From positions 43,815 through 107,814 of the forward strand of contig JADANN010000217.1 of NCBI GenBank assembly GCA_018806985.1: 64,000 bases of DNA, in the 5' to 3' direction. This DNA comes from Angiostrongylus vasorum (lineage: Eukaryota; Nematoda; Chromadorea; Rhabditida; Metastrongylidae). Numbering within the stretch: position 1 is the stretch's first letter; each line of letters begins with the position of its first letter. Below the pieces are notes generated by a model. That model saw nothing but the letters and a program-made list of their open reading frames with translations. It was not told the DNA's origin and did no database searches. Of this stretch, positions 19,637 through 30,968 are shown one piece after another. Both the position numbers and the translations under genes were made by a program.

Positions 19637-21167
19637 ATGAACAGAGTGACAAACACGGCGAATGTTTTATCACGTCCTTTGCTGCTTTGTCTTCTCACCA
19701 TCACTTCAGTGTTCGGATGCGGAGTAGTGTCAGGAGGACCAGGTATTGAGCACGATGTTTTTCTTGCAGTAAAAGATTTGCAACTTAAAACATGAATTTA
19801 TAAACCTCAACCATGTTAATACCTCCAGTATTTTGTTGCCTTAAAGAAAAGTTGCAGTGCAAAGAATAGTATTTTAGAAGGCTTATACAGTTATAAAAAT
19901 CATTTCTTTCCCAGCTCAGCCGTGCAAACGGCGATATTTAGAAATCACCATTTATTTAATTGCTTAAAAATTTTTTCCAGTCTTTCGTTTGCAAATGTCA
20001 ATTAGTCCTAACTTTCATCTTTCTATTAAAAAATGTTGCGAAATTTTCTTCTTCTTATATTTCTTCAATAAACAATTTGCCAAGTTCGCCGCAATGAGCA
20101 CAGGACCTTCAGCGTTACCGGCTTCACCTTGTCGGTGCAGATGGTTTTCTCAATGGGAGGTGGTGCAGCTGCTCAGGTCTCCGGTATTGCACCGAGTGCA
20201 AATGCAGCCAGTGGATTTGTCATGCGAACTGTAATGCAGGCAGTGAGTTCTCATTTCTTGGACAGGTTTAATGAAACCTTCAATTTTTAAAGGATTCGTC
20301 GACATTTTGGTTCTAACCCGGCCTATCTGGTTTCGTGTAGTTCAATTGGAAAGCTCCTTGGAAATACTATTAGTTAGCGAAAAACTCTGTTCTTCAGCTG
20401 TTTCACGTTCTCGAAGCAACAAGATCGTGCTGCAGGTCTCCCCTGATCCCATAACCCAAATCATTTTTGGGTCAGCTTACTGAAAGAATAAACTACGAAC
20501 CATTTCAATGCATGGAAGTAGAAGTTAACAGTCGTAGTGCTAACTTTGCAATGGATGTTGTTGGTGGGTTTTCAACATTTAATGGCCTATCGGCGGATTT
20601 AAAGTAAGGAAATACTTGTGTTTTTCAATTTCATTTCAAAAAGCCTCTTTGAAATCACTTGGCTACTTCAGGGACTACTTTTAAATGATTCCTATGGCCA
20701 GGGGCGATTGAACATCGATTGTTCACACAATGAAGGCAAAAATCACTGGAATAAATTAGAAATTAAATAAATATGTTTTTAAATAAATTTCTTTCAGCTC
20801 CTGCTATGATGGCGAAATGAATAATCTTTGGAAATACTGTGACTGCAATATGCAACACGTAGTGTACGCTGAGCTCTGGAACTATGGCGCTGTCTGTTCT
20901 CCCAGCACTTGTCAAATTCAGGAACTCTCACGGTTTGGACAGCTTTCTTTTGCAAAGAATTTTATTTTGAAAGGAAACATATCTCTGCAGACCACAAACC
21001 CGATCATGGCGAATTGGTCGAGAGAGATCTGGCAAGGCGTGGTAAACAGACTGGTACGAAGCATGGCATCGGATCCGTTTGGATCGAACTTCGTTTTGGC
21101 GTTTGCCACCGTCTCACAAAGCGAGAAGTCGAGCGAGAACTGTTTCGAGTGGATAAATTACTTTTAA
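19637..21167 (+). pseudogene. Secreted-protein family, copy B (multiply damaged)
   Basis: Exon positions: 19637-19742 (signal peptide MNRVTNTANVLSRPLLL ... open), 20089-20242, 20398-20603, 20798-20932, 20991-21167. Lesions seen directly: the exon 2 acceptor is CG instead of AG (20087-20088). One base is deleted in the ACAAGG run of exon 2. Exon 3 has three single-base insertions, which together restore the frame but leave a stop. In exon 4 the conserved Cys codon after MMxK is TGA. Exon 5 lost its normal stop and reads on to 21165-21167. Intron 4 is present (20933-20990). The upstream promoter block is deleted. Outside the lesions the protein sequence stays close to copy C, so inactivation is not ancient. 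Confidence 0.85.
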
Positions 21168-21186
21168 ACCGTTACAGCACGAAAGC

Positions 21187-21192
21187 AATAAA
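21187..21192 (+). other. Poly(A) signal of copy B
   Basis: AATAAA in the context GCAATAAACTATT, matching the position seen after copies C and 3. Confidence 0.55.
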
Positions 21193-22774
21193 CTATTCAG
21201 CCGCAAGGCTGTTCAATAAAATAAGAAACGTAAAAAATTTTTGTGCTACATTCAGAACATTTATTGAATCTCTGGCTAACTGATTGAAGTTTCCACGTGC
21301 ACAGTAGAAGCAAGAAGGAACTTCGTTGTTTGTAACTGAATTCTCTCCTTCTGTCGCTCTAAAGAGACAAATTTTAAAGAAATGAAGGAGTTAGAATAAC
21401 AAAGGGTTAGAACAAATATTACAATTTCCCAGTCTCTTGACAAACAAACACAAGTCGTTGTTACGAAGAGATTGCTGAGCCAAAATGGAAGATTTATCTT
21501 CGTGAAACAGCAGATTTGATACTAAGAGAATATATTAATGAGGGGATAGTTGTTATAACATTTACTATCTTATTTGTAAGAAAAAAAAACTGGCAGTGTA
21601 CTCATCACACTTGATATAAGCATTCATGGATCCCTTAATTCACGAGCAATTTGTAGTTGGTTCAGCTAAACCTCCAACGGCAAGCAGCAAACCCGATCCG
21701 GAGACCACCAAACAAATGATGGATTTCTTGTCAAGTAGCCCATCACTTGTGCTGCATGGCACATTTGAGAAAAAAAAGGTTGTCATTGTCAACGACTAGG
21801 ACCATAAAACGATTATATCACGTAGGTCTCCCATTGCTCATAAAGTGGGACCTATCTATTGTGTGATTCCGTCCGTGTCGTACTAGTTTGCCACCATATT
21901 ATTCTTGGCCCTGTAAGTCGATGATAAAAAAATAAATCCTTTAATGGAATAGAATCCGTATTTGAAGTAGGTTATAGCCAGTTTTCACAAGGAGAACGAA
22001 GTGGCAGCTTTACCATAAAAGCTTAGAGTTTAGTAGGATTTAGACATACATTAGTAAGGAACTTTGTGCTATCTTTCACTTTTACGGTAACGCATGGTAG
22101 CTGACCAAGATCGACAATTGTTTTCTATGTCATGTAACTAATGACATTCCTCATAACAAAGCGAGGAAAGGAACTACCGCTTGTTCGCTCCTGCATCCGA
22201 CATATTTGATACCGTATGCCTGTGCTGCTATTCCAACATCGATGACTAGGAAACCAACCACACTGAAAATGTACACAATTCCCTACAAAGACTTATCTCA
22301 CAATGAAACTTTTCCCTTTCACTATGAAAACCGTTGACATCAGCTGAAGACAGCTCGGTATTTTTGTCCATTCCAGCACCCTGCTCTTATAGATCATTTC
22401 CTTATTTCTTAGCTTGACACAACATTTTCCCTTTTGAAATGAAATCGAAGCTCCAAAGACGGCTAGGATGACGAAATATTAGCCGAATAAAGTGTGTTGT
22501 TTGAAATTAACCTTGTTTTTAGGGAAATAATAAACAAATATGTATAAGCTTCCATTTTACTCTTCAAAACCTACTTTTGCTTCACATTGGCATGAATAAT
22601 CAGCATGTTTTTGGACAACTCGGCTTAGACAAGGCTCATACGAAGCCTTCAGTCGAATCAAGGGAAAAAAATCAGTTCCTTGGCGGAATAAAAGTATTTC
22701 CTGTTCGGTTTTTCTATTTCAATGCCTTCATTCCGGATTTCTTTCACACAAAACAAACTCATTTTCCACCGTTC

Positions 22775-25250
22775 TTAGATTGCACTACTGGTTTCCGGAT
22801 TTCTATCAAAAGATCGCTTTAGAGAGTCGTTAACTCCAACGACCGATGCTATAGTGTAGTTATATTTGCTCAGCACTCGATGATTAAAAACAAGGGTCTG
22901 TTCTGTACTAGCTCTTGCATAGATTATGATTGTTTCTAGCATTATCGTCAACAATGCGTCACCGATGTAAAGGTGCTCATAGCAGACCACCACCATGAAC
23001 GACAAAAGTACACCAAAGGTCCGAATGGAAACTATAAAGGGAACTATAGCACTTGTGAAAGCGGGCCATCAAAATAGCAAAGTAAGCAACGATCAATGTC
23101 AATTTCTAAGCTAAAGAATCGATTACGGCTATTCTACTCCAAAACTGTCATGAATATGGCAAGCAGACCCAGATCTTGCACGTGTGAAACTAAAAGCAAT
23201 CTTAGCAAGTTTCTACTCGATCACTGGAACATACGCAACGATAGAACTTAGAATGAATGGAACGACAACCCACACATTCATCGATTGTTTTAAATCGAAT
23301 ACCAATTAGAAATACTCGGAGAATTCACGAACGTGCCAAATGCTTCTGAGAACTTTCTGAAATCTGCCTTCGAAAACACTAAAGCACGCCTGATTCTTAA
23401 GACATTTCGCTAGTACGCTAGCGCCATCCATCGTCATGTTGGGGAGATAGCGGGTAGCAAATACTTCCAATAACCCAATTGAATGGCCACGTCGTTGCCT
23501 TGTCAAACAGACCATCCAACGACCTCCACATTCTCCGGTACTGCTACCTAACACCGTTAAGTTATAACAACTTTGTTATTACTAAAGCTGGATCTTCCTT
23601 GATGATTGGTATATCTTATCAGAAATGAACGCTATTAAATGCGCAGTCGAAAGGACGATGATAGGGATATCCCGTGCCACACAAGTAAGGGAAAGGATCC
23701 GAAGCTCCGAATTGCGTCAACGACCAAAAATCGAAGGTGCCATTCTGTACGCCAAACAGTCGAAGATAAGGTGGGCCGTACACGTAATGCGTATGAATGA
23801 TAACCGATGGACAAGAGCCGTTAGTGACTGGATTCCTCAGGATGTTAAACGCACTGCAGGAATACCACTGACCCGATGGTCACAGTCCTTCACGAAGTGC
23901 CTAAAAGAAAGATATGATGCTCGACGTCCTTTGAAGGAGCAGAACATACGGGCTACTCTTGCACATGACAGGGAAAGACGGAAGATTTAGGGGCGCCCGC
24001 TCGAGTCACTCGACGATCAGCTGGACTGCAAGAGATACTGATGACAGGTCAGGAATGCCCTTCATTCATTCTGTGGATCATAGGCATTCAAAATGGTAAT
24101 CGCTTCTTCAACAGTTTAATGACCTATCTTTGCCAGTCGCATATAGTTGATGTACCAAAATAATGCTTTTCAACATTTTTTCTGAGACTTCGTGAAGCCT
24201 AATAAAGCATTGTAGCCTTGCCATCATTCGTCAGCAGTCTAGGATTAAACACTGCGTAGTTGGAATCACCAAGGTTAGTAGGTTCTACAAAAGCATTCTC
24301 CACACAAAAGAGAAGGTATGAACGTTGAAGAAATTATTTATCTCAATAATGCTAGTTTCCATTAAATTTTCAAACAGTTCACAGTTAAAACACCATACCT
24401 GTTTGCCAATAAATAGCTTTCGATATGGATCTTCCTTTTTTATTCCACTCAATGCGCCGTCATACTTTGTGCACTAAAGAACAGTCAACTGACTAGCGAG
24501 GAAAAACATGCATAATGTTCTTGCAAAAAATGAGAAACCAGACTCTATTTCGAGAATGCGCTGTCTACCTTGTATAGCACTGATAAGAGGCAGATTAAAT
24601 ACAGATCAATGTTGCGGACATATTGACAAAGCGTACTCTCCAATAAATGAAAGCATCCAGATAGCCACAAATTGAAATATGTCTGAAAGAAATATCTTCT
24701 GGACCGCTCCTTTACCTTCATAAACCTATGGAGAATCATTCAACAAGTGAAAAAACAAGGGCTATTTCCTGTACTCCAGTCAGGAAGAATTCCTACGCAC
24801 TCACCGATTGTTACTGCAGAACACCTACATATAATCTTTGTACACTAACGTTCACAGCTGAATAACTGTTTGCGAGCATAACAAAACCTCAAGTAATCCT
24901 GCTGCGATCAGCTGGTGAAACATGAGCCATCACGGTATAGCCGTTCTAATTTCAAATACTACGAAAACGAAGCTGATGTTGAGCTGAACGGATCAGGTCA
25001 GAAAATGACACAGCACTGATGACATTGCATTTAATTAACCATTTAGAAAACTCTATCACGATGAAGAAAATCTTATTACGAGTAATCGCTGCTAGGAATA
25101 CCAAGATGAATAGAATAGCTTTCTTCAGAGCTGGATTCTAGCAGTTATGAAAAGCGTCGTTTAGCTCCAGAGACATAGCTGTTAGAACAAAGAGTATACG
25201 TAGGATAACTTTAGAGCCGGTAAAGATCATTTAATATTTTAGTTAAATAA
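22775..25250 (-). pseudogene. Possible multi-exon membrane protein in block D
   Basis: The minus strand holds several hydrophobic open pieces in gene order. These include IFTGSKVILRILFVLTAMSL with KKAILFILVFLAAI (25.2-25.05 kb) and QTYFNLWLSGCFHLLEST with LYLICLLSVLY (24.7-24.55 kb). Others are WVVVPFILSSIVAYVPVIE (23.28 kb) and YIGDALLTIMLETIIIYAR with VLSKYNYTIASVV (23.0-22.8 kb). The 23.5-22.8 kb part is also recognisable at 37.95-37.2 kb, with changed residues and stops. The pattern of scattered membrane segments would fit a nematode serpentine receptor, but I cannot match any subfamily and the frame is broken in places. Treat it as a relic or a chance pattern. Confidence 0.25.
23628..24048 (+). 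mobile_element. RTE-type LINE, 5'-truncated insertion
   Basis: The open frame up to the TAG at 23988-23990 is the C-terminal tail of an RTE-clade retrotransposon protein: RTMIGISRATQVRERIRSSE, SKIRWAVHVMRMNDNRWTRA, WIPQDVKRTAGIPLTRWSQS, FTKCLKERYDARRPLKEQN. The element is flanked by near-identical nine-base words, TCAGAAATG (23619-23627) and TCAGGAATG (24049-24057), read as a target-site duplication. The paralogous block at 38060 reads straight through as TTTCAGGAGTGATC with no insertion. Only the last part of ORF2 and a short 3' end are present, so it was dead on arrival. Confidence 0.9.
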
Positions 25251-25259
25251 TGTGTAATA

Positions 25260-26900
25260 ACAGTTAGATCACGTAGATTAAGTGATATGGAAAAGATATA
25301 GTGACTCCATGCAAAAACCTACAAAAAATATTAATACCAACATCATTAGTATTTGTAGAAAGAATAGTTTCTATCCCAATACATTAGTTGAAACCTTGCT
25401 CTTTCACTTCACTTTCTGCTCGGTCTCAGTGGAGGGACGTTCTCTTTATTCGTTCGTTCTCACCTCCTTTGCAATGCCCCATATGCGTGTCCAAGCCTAG
25501 AAGAAAGAACATGGAACAAAATCAACCGGCAAGGCAAGCAGTTTCCAGTAAAACGAAATCATTTGCACATTTTCCCTTCATCAGGAGAATTTGCTTCATT
25601 ATAAGCTTGTTAATTCATCCAAAGCGGCATACTTTTATTCTAACCTGATTGCAGCTTATGGAAGTTAAACATCGCCCAAATTTCTTGTGTCTAGCTAGCT
25701 AATTAGTAGAGTCCGATTTGCTTTTTACAAATGATGTATGAAGAGGCCTATTGATTTGACATGACCTCTTCTTTTACGCCTGTTCTTTCGATAATTTTGA
25801 TGCGTTCGATCTGGAAGAACTAGAGGCGTCATCCAATGAGACAATGTTATCTAGGAGGAAGGTCACCGAAAAAGCACAGACTAATGGAGAGAACTTTGGT
25901 GATTTCTTCCCATAATCCTACTAAACGTGGATTTGAGTCTTCAAATGGAACCAACTATTCTAAGTACTCTGAATCACCGGATTAAGGGCTTGACAAAACT
26001 GTTATAAACCTTTTTTACAAAAACAAGAAATATGACGGCAGCAAATCAGCCACCACAAAAATTAGTTTGTACCTTGATGCTGTTGCATCCAAAGGAAGAT
26101 TGAAAAATTTTTCCCGATTACTTGCCAATTTCTCGATTAAGCCTAAGATCTTCAATGCGCCGTTCTTTTAAACACTTTTTAAGGCTCTCTACTTTCTCAA
26201 AATCTTAAGTTTTAACTACAACCTTAGATAATTGCCTCTACTCACTGAGTTCGACGGCATGCCAAGCGAGGAGAAGTAAAACCTACAGCTAAATGTTCAA
26301 ATCTCTTTGTAAAGATTCTGAGGAAAAATATGCACGTTTTCGGGAACCACCAACGACCAGAATACAAAATTACTGTAACACAGGATTGGAACGAACGAAC
26401 ACTTTGCTGGCGTCCACTAAAGTCTGTCAACGATCACAGGGAATCCATGTGATTGCTTTGCAGGGAAGAAGCATTGAGGTTTGAGAGAAGCGCGATTTTT
26501 AGTGACTTTTGAGTTCAAATGAGGTGGTTGTGATGTAAATGGACCCCTAAACCTGTTCGTGTTTTTTATCACTTTGGGATTCTAGAAAAAAAATCGGTTA
26601 CGTTTGGTAAAAGAGTTGTAAGTAGGACAGCTAAATGTAGAAGCATAATTTTCTGTCACAAATCTCGATCGATAGTGGAAAGTGATGAGAATTAAGCGCC
26701 CAGAAAATAGTGCTCATACAACACCCTTTTCAAAAAGGTCCCGATACCGCTAATTGGTACGTATTTCAACAGTCACAGATAGTTTCGCCCTGCACCTCTT
26801 TAATCCATACTTCCGCAAGTGACATTCACTACCCACCTTTTGAGCAGCATTTTTTGGGGTATCGAAGCGAGATATATAGATCTAGATAGATGATATATAG
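25260..26900. other. Unassigned region with GATA-like simple sequence at its right end
   Basis: No gene family recognised. Open stretches at 25282-25500 and 25388-25648 overlap in different frames and look incidental. 26864-26916 is an imperfect GATATATAGAT run that leads directly into the Penelope-like element. Confidence 0.35.
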
Positions 26901-28115
26901 ATTCATATATAGATGACTCCCTTGTCATTTGCTCCACACATGAGGAAATGGACAAGTGTTTTGAATTATTAAATGAATAGGTTAGAGCACATTAATTTCA
27001 CCTTAGAGGAACGATAAGAAAGATGACTTTCATTTCTGATCGTTGAAAGTAGCCCATACCAAAACGGCTACATAATGAAGCAGAGCCGAAAGCCAAGTAA
27101 AAAAACATATTGGTTTCTTAACTCTCCTCTTACCCTTCTCACACGAAAAGGGCGCTTGTAAGCAACATATTTCGAACAGCCATCTGCCAGCGTAAAGGAA
27201 GAAAGAAAAAGGAAGTGTCCCTGAAACTACAGCAAATGCCCATTCCCAGTGGCTAAAAACATTGCAGCTCTTCAGGATAGTTGGAAGGAAAAAGCCACGC
27301 GTCCCTAGTGGTAAATCTAGGGCAGAATAAAGGTTGCAGTTATTTTGCCCTTCATTTCCAACCAAATAAATGCGGCTATAAAACGCTGCTTAGAAAAGCG
27401 CCGGTTAAGAAAAAGCTCGGTAGAACTGATTGACACTGAACACTCTAACATGCCAGTTAATTCGTAACCGCCTCTATGAACGCTTGTGTGAAACGCGTGT
27501 TTGCATAAATTGCACTAAGGCGAGTGACAGTGATTTCGTGAGTTTGAGTATGGTGTACCTCTTCTCTTGAAAAGCATGTGGAGAAGAATACATTGGCGAA
27601 ACGAGTACGGCATAAAACTTTAGTCGGTAAACTTAAAGTTAAACCAAATACTCTACTGGACGTGCACAGAACACAGAAATAACCGAAAGGATTTTAAAGT
27701 AGACGTTACCATTTTCTCCCAAGAATCGAGAATGTTAGGATCAAGACGCAAAACTCTCGAAGCATTGTGGATAAATCAAAACAATCCGAAAATCGACAGT
27801 GACGAAGAATGTCTCGTTATCACACGTGACTCCACACAGTATTCAAGAGTGATATTTTGATGTAAGAGACGCAGACTACCCATCTATGTGGGCTTTGTGC
27901 TGTCTATCTCCACAATAAATACTCAGCAGAGGTCGCTGAAAGCTGTGAGTATGCGGAGGTGATATTTTGTTCGCAATGCGATTGAAATGTTGGTATCCTG
28001 CTTGTCTGTTTTTATTATGGAGGTGTTTGGGTGGGTAGACTGCGGTCACCTTGACCTTTCCAAGGTTCTGGAGAACGCGAGACCGCCCGAAACGTCAACA
28101 TTTTTTGTGAATAAA
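26900..28115 (+). mobile_element. Penelope-like element, RT motif C to 3' end
   Basis: Opens with YIDDSLVICSTHEEMDKCFE (26906 on), the RT palm motif C with intact Asp-Asp, then a stop. Decayed thumb (FHLRGTIRKMTFIS), linker (KNILVS, SYPSHTKRALVS) and endonuclease-region pieces follow, and then the 3' tail: CTTGACCTTTCCAAGGTTCTGGAGAACGCGAGACCGCCCGAAACGTC. The hammerhead-like core is damaged (CTGGAGA for CTGANGA). The same decayed element sits at 58150-59340 as part of a larger duplication. Confidence 0.75.
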
Positions 28116-29000
28116 GACAGAACAACACACTTGTGTTTGCTGATCGAGAATACAGTGAACGATGAAATGTTCGAAGAGCTTTGTGAACGATGAATGCAAG
28201 GGAAACGAATAGACTGCAAGGAGTGCTCGGATCTACACAGTGGATGTGATGATAAAGAAAACCATGTATGTATACGAACTAAGACTTGCAAGTCTGATAG
28301 AAATTCACCAGATGTTTTACGGTAACATAGACTGATGCGGATCGAGGTGATCACCGTAAACAAAGATTGGATGTGTCTTAATAAAATGTAAACGCAAACA
28401 GAAGAACACAAAGGACACGTAGGATGTGCAAAACGCGACGATTCCCGAGAAGAAAGACAAAATAATTAAGCTATGGGGCAAAAAGCACAAGAAAAAGCGA
28501 AAGACTGCTTATTGTGGGCAGCTAGGGCCGAGGTGCATCACATATGAAGAGTGATGCATCGCGAGGTCTGCAGAAAATTAGGCGCCGTCCGGCGCACCCG
28601 AAAGAATGTGGGTGTTCGCTAGACGGATGTTAATCGATTGCTCTGTTATTGATCTCTTTCAAATATCACTGCGTCGCTTTTTTGTATTCTTTTTAAATAC
28701 TGTTGTTGACGATAAGGATGATATCTCTTTGGAAGAATTTTTTCCCTCTTATAACAGATCCCTCCAGAAGTTAAATTTGCTGTTACTCTAATCACGCATG
28801 ATGAATTCTACACAGCTTCAGTGACTGATCACTTTGAAGTATTGGTTGGGAAAATATTCTTCACAGCTAAACAACTATTGTAGTATAAACAATAGTGCTT
28901 AGCTAATGATTTTGATTATTGGGATGGAAGTGGTCTTATAGAGAAGGACAACGTAAATTTTCTCAAACTCCTTCAATGATTCACCTTGTGAACAAGTTAT
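28116..29000 (+). repeat. Duplicated segment between PLE and HACL relic
   Basis: Parallel to 59341-60126. Shared words: GTGAAATGTTCGA / GATGAAATGTTCGA, the AAACGAATAGACTGC run, AGGTGCATCA near 28530 and 59765, CAGAAAATTAG, GAATGTGGGTGTTC, and GACGGATGTTRATCGATTG. Both copies contain a GGTGCATCA...TGATGCA near-palindrome. I see no coding frame conserved between the copies. Confidence 0.6.
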
Positions 29001-29003
29001 TGT

Positions 29004-30620
29004 TTAATGACCAAGCGAAACAAACTGCAGTGTTCGGTCTCGATCTATCGTCATCATGTCGCCTGGAAGCAATCCGCGGTAGTTTCCGCTATTGTGTAGT
29101 ACAACGGTGAGAACAGGCAGCTTGTACCTGGAAAATAGAAGATCAAAATGAAATTTTCGTTTCTCCCGTGTTGGCGCTCTTGAAACTACAATACACTTTT
29201 TCCGGTACCTTGTAATCGTCTCGATTTCCATTTTTAGAGAATCCGACGCGCTGTCACCTTGCACGACAAGAACCTTTGCGGTTGGCAAATGATCACGGCA
29301 ATACAGCGCAGCAGCCAAAGCGTAACCCTGGCCCAAACCCATGGTTCCTTAAAGGAATATTCGGCTTCAAACAATCGTTGTAGCCGGATGGAAAGCTGTT
29401 AGGCGTTTAAAACTCAACGTCATTCACTCACCTTTTTTATAATACTGGAAAACTAGCATGGTTTTTCTGAAGTTCATCGCCGTATTCACATATATCACAA
29501 GTTCCCTTTTGTCAGAAGTTTTCTTATGGATAGATCCTCAGGTGGCAATAGCAGGTTAAAGTGGGAGAGGTTAAGTCACAAAGGTACCTGTACTTAAATT
29601 TGGATGACTTTATGGAATGAAATATCTGTATCTTTAGCACTAAACTGAGCGCTATTTTCCATAAACACAACGACAATAGTGAACACGTGCGTGGGCTTGT
29701 ATGTGTATATGGGGACTATATCTTATGTCGACGTCAACAAAAACATTCAACCTACAGGGGTATTGTTTGGGTTCGCCTTCAACAAGTCTCATGCATGCTC
29801 AGGGTAAGCCCAACAAACAACCCTTGGCCACCTTCCCTTCGGATACAGAACCTCATAGTAGAGGTGTGGTACTCATTGCGTCACTTGAGCTAACGGGACA
29901 TACTGTTTATCTTTGGTGTGCGAAAAGGATCAATGATGTTTTTCATATGTGCGCGTTCAACTCATATAATAAGTACCACAGCTGATAAAAAATAAAGGAT
30001 AGGGATTTCGGCGTCGGTTAAACCCCTCGAAAATTCGCTATACATTCGACTCCATAAGGCATCGGAAACACGGCTGAATATACATCTGATCTTATGTAGT
30101 GACTTACGGATGCTGGCGCTATCTTCGCAGACAAGTTTGGCACCAATCTGCCGATCGCGGAAGGATGGAACATTGGTGAGCCCAACGTGCGGAATCGAGC
30201 CAACGATCGATTTAATGTGTACCGCCTTTGCTTTCGTTTTCAGAGGACAATACTTCAATAGAACAGAATTTAAAACTATGCATTTTGTTGCCTAATCTCT
30301 TCCTGCACATATCAGCTATCATTTTAGATCACTGTTGTTCCTTTAATACAAAAAAAGCGTAAAGATTAAAAATTTTTCAACCCACATTGCTAAAACCTTA
30401 TCTCACCACGGGTCTTTTGACCAGCTCAAACATACGACAGCACAAGCCACACATTCCCGCATCGGGACATCTTCTTGGCAACGCCGACAGCATCATGGCT
30501 CTTCCGATACCCATCGTATTAGCACCTTCATTCAAGAGTAGCAGATCATTTTGTGCTAGGAATTCACGAGTGTGGAAGAACTCATTGTTGAATGAGCCCA
30601 TATATCCACTGGGTGATATT
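29004..30620 (-). pseudogene. 2-hydroxyacyl-CoA lyase relic (copy 1), TPP-binding domain exons
   Basis: Minus-strand exons, in order. About 30612-30440: NNEFFHTREFLAQNDLLLLN, EGANTMGIGRAMM, LPRRCPDAG. 29347-29209: MGLGQGYALAAALYCRDHLP, TAKVLVVQGDSA, MEIETITR. 29127-29004: YKLPVLTVVLHNSGNYRGLL, PGDMMTIDRDRTL, running to a stop. This is the C-terminal thiamine pyrophosphate domain of HACL1 / oxalyl-CoA decarboxylase-type enzymes. The GDSA and NNSG-like residues (here HNSGNYRG) mark the Mg-TPP motif. The intron between the last two exons is consistent (GTACCGG ... TTTTCCAG). The first exon's expected donor reads GAATGTGT, as if GT had changed to GA. The FGFSG segment after GDSA reads SDSLK. A SINE A lies in the first intron. 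The upstream exons for the rest of the enzyme are absent. It is a dead fragment. Confidence 0.75.
29988..30215 (-). mobile_element. SINE A in the HACL relic intron
   Basis: Tail-first on this strand: AATAAAGGATAGGGATTTCG, GCATTCGACTCCATAAGGC-like words, CAGACAAGTTTGGCACCAAT, GGAATCGAGCC. It is diverged from the younger copies at 39 and 45 kb. Confidence 0.55.
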
Positions 30621-30777
30621 GCCTTAGAAGCAATAAAACGTTTCTTTAATAAAACTTCGTTGCAGAGCTAAAGTTATTAGATATGAGATGGTGGCCTCTG
30701 TTTTTCAAGAGTACGAGGACAGTGAAACACTGAAAGAGTTACAAGTCTGTTATACTGAAGTATCATTTGTCGTAAAG

Positions 30778-30968
30778 GATAAAACGATAAAGCGCTCTCC
30801 GATGTTCGATTGCTAAGCGATTCGTCGTGCATTCGACTCCATTAGTAGCATGGTAGAGGTTAATTGAATGCATATTGGACCTATACAATGACTTGCGGCA
30901 GCCTACCGATGTGATATCAACTGAGTGTAGCTATCTTCAAATACAACAGTAGTACCAATACGATCGGA
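30778..30968 (-). mobile_element. SINE A, partial
   Basis: GATAAAGCGCTCTCCGATG, GTGCATTCGACTCCATTAG, TTGAATGCATATTGGACC, CTTGCGGCAGCCTACCGATG. It stops at the inner boundary of the right inverted arm, lacking the tRNA-like head. Confidence 0.55.

Larger units (their letters stand above)
21470..25250 (+). repeat. Block D, longest copy
   Basis: Runs parallel to 35880-38285, starting GCTGAGCC(A/G)AAATGGAAGATTTA. The parallel continues through ATCTTCGTGAAACAGCAG, the GCGTTACC / AAAGTGAAAG region and the 22.8-23.5 kb coding-like stretch to 24.26 kb. The last part (24240-24600) also matches 60880-61310. It contains an RTE insertion (23628-24048) absent from the 36-38 kb copy. Confidence 0.75.

Noticed and set aside
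20909..21283. 124-codon open frame as an independent gene
   Set aside because: It is the wrong frame across intron 4 and exon 5 of the secreted-protein pseudogene. The family alignment explains the sequence.
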